The notes under the pieces were generated by a model. That model ran no database searches and was not told the DNA's origin. It worked only from the letters and a program-made list of their open reading frames with translations. A program made the translations under genes and the position numbers. 64,000 bases of DNA from Chrysoperla carnea. Lineage: Eukaryota > Arthropoda > Insecta > Neuroptera > Chrysopidae. Of the stretch, positions 62,456-64,000 are shown piece by piece. The number at the start of each line of letters is the position of its first letter. Position 1 is the first letter of the stretch. The stretch covers positions 35,980,140 to 36,044,139 of the forward strand of contig NC_058342.1 of NCBI RefSeq assembly GCF_905475395.1, given 5' to 3'.

Positions 62456-63576
62456 GTTGTTTTTGATTATCTCCTGGTTATATAGAATTTGATTGGCTCC
62501 GTGCGGACAAAATTTTTTAGGAAAACTCAAAATCCGATCGCTAAAAGATAACGAAGAACATCGGACTAGATGGGCTGATGTTTCAACTCGTTACCAGTAT
62601 TACTAGTAAAATTTTTCTTAAAAGCACTTTCGAATGGTCGGGCTTTCACTTTTCCTAATAAAATTACGACTGAACTTTAAACTGATAAGGACTTTCATAC
62701 TGATAAGGACTACATTGTAGATTGAAATACGTATTTATTATAAAAATTGATCTAAGAATTGGAAGTTAATCTAAAGGGTCCCTAAATGATCCAACCACAA
62801 AACAATTTTAAAAAAACTCAAAAATTGTCCGTCATTTGTTTATTATTCTTGGGATCTTGATACGAATCACGATTGAACCGTTGATTTTCAAAAGCTATGA
62901 AAAGCTGATGAAAATCAAAATCATACCGGAAGAAACTCAATACAATTCCATTATTGAAAATTAGCGCCAATTTTTAATTTTTTGTTTATTTTAAAAACTA
63001 AAAAGCAGTGTGAATTTGTTTTGGAGATGCCAATTTTCAAATATTGAAAATTTCTGAATCATTCTCTTGGATTCTTTGATTAATTCAAGAAGCCATGCTT
63101 GTATTTAGTTTCTCTTATACAATATTTTGACGAAACTGAAACTGAAAACTACTTAAGGCGACATAAGGGGTAAGGTAGCACTTTCCAAATTACGAAAAGT
63201 AACGATTCATATCGAGTAAGAGTAAACGGATATGTTATACAGGGTGGACAATTTTAATATAATATGGCTAATAGCTTGTTTTGTAATTAACCAATCAAAA
63301 AATAACTTAAACAAAAAGTTGTAAAGTTTGATGAAGGATATCATGTTCTGACATTAGATTGGACCTAGTTCTCTGAGTTCTTTTATTAGTTAATTTAGAT
63401 CCTAAAATTAAATTAGAAAGTTGATCCTCAAACATTTTTTCGAAAATCGTTAACTTTCGGAGGAAATGCGACTTAAAAATATTTCATTCTTGAGTTTAAT
63501 CGAAAGAAAATATGCTTCAAGTTTCTTGATTATTGTTTCTATACTTCAACAATTTGAACTTATTGATCAGACTATA

Positions 63577-63876
63577 CAGAGTGTTCTGTTATTGATAGAA
63601 GAAAATTATACCAGTAAATTAAGCTTATCAAGACAATTGGAAAAGTTCTTTACCAAATTTCGATCTGAGGCCTGATTCGGGAGATGTGGCTATGGGAAAA
63701 ATAGAAAGATTTGTGAATTCACAGACCTATCAAACTCATTAAATTAGTAGTGTCACTTTAGAATATAGAAGGGACCCCATAGTAACATCTCCCGAATCAG
63801 GCCTCAGATCGAAATTTGGTAAAGAGCTTTTCCATTTGTCTTGATAAGTTTCTGCTATCAATAACAGAACACCCTG
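63577..63876. mobile_element. MITE with ~110-bp terminal inverted repeats
   Basis: Left CAGAGTGTTCTGTTATTGAT and right complement CAGGGTGTTCTGTTATTGAT, both followed by AAATTTCGATCTGAGGCCTG and ATTCGGGAGATGT. It is flanked by TATA on both sides (63573-63576 and 63877-63880). The open frame at 63466-63675 crosses its edge and is not a gene. Confidence 0.88.
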
Positions 63877-64000
63877 TATATTGAATCTTATTTAGTCATA
63901 ACTTTCCGAAAAAATGAACGGGTTTAAGAATCGGATCGGATCGTTACTTCTCGTAAAAAGGACTAAAAAATATATGGATGCGGCATAGTAGCCTATGAAA

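Larger units (their letters stand above)
62009..64000 (-). other. Further FCHO intron or 5' flank to window edge
   Basis: No exon recognised. Holds a fold-back element (62206-62385), repeat D copy 2 (62398-62455) and a MITE (63577-63876). The upstream F-BAR exons of FCHO are expected beyond the window. Confidence 0.55.

Noticed and set aside
63466-63675. 69-codon plus frame near the window end
   Set aside because: It runs across the left boundary of a MITE and encodes part of its inverted repeat.

Overview
The window is a piece of an AT-rich animal nuclear genome, almost certainly an insect. The evidence is split genes with GT-AG introns, long introns, an insect-type neuronal synaptobrevin with a Pro/Gln-rich tail, and abundant small DNA transposons. 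The order and species cannot be fixed from sequence alone. No bacterial, viral or CRISPR-type system is visible. All splice sites below were placed by eye; within each gene the reading phases of successive exons agree.

Layout of genes: (1) RNF220-type E3 ubiquitin ligase, + strand, 3' part, exons from 5316 to 14493. (2) An ARHGAP18/conundrum-type RhoGAP, - strand, apparently complete, seven coding exons 20762 to 15780, convergent with RNF220. (3) Synaptobrevin (Syb), - strand, 26656 to 25831, two coding exons. (4) Neuronal synaptobrevin (nSyb), + strand, 29357 to 40202, seven coding exons with an 8-kb last intron. Syb and nSyb are head-to-head paralogues. (5) Katanin p60 catalytic subunit, + strand, 44078 to 46104, four coding exons, complete. 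(6) FCHO-type endocytic adaptor (muniscin), - strand, 62008 to 55130, eleven exons seen; the N-terminal F-BAR exons are not in the window.

Functionally this is a set of housekeeping and cell-biology genes. Two are v-SNAREs for vesicle fusion and one is a clathrin-pit initiator. The other three are a Rho regulator, a microtubule-severing ATPase and a ubiquitin ligase. Nothing suggests co-regulation beyond the Syb/nSyb pair.

The rest is introns and intergenic DNA full of repeats. A ~316-bp tandem satellite occurs in two places (2.8-4.1 kb and 61.1-61.6 kb). One dispersed repeat family has at least ten copies or fragments. There is a well-bounded 263-bp hAT-like MITE with an 8-bp target duplication, and a pogo/Tc1-like 765-bp element with TA duplication. 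There are several fold-back MITEs and a pair of duplicated long hairpins at 22.2-23.1 kb. Decayed coding remnants include the C-terminal end of a hAT transposase and the C-terminal end of a LINE ORF2. The most informative gene-level observation is that Syb lacks four introns of its neighbour nSyb but keeps the last intron at the same position and phase.
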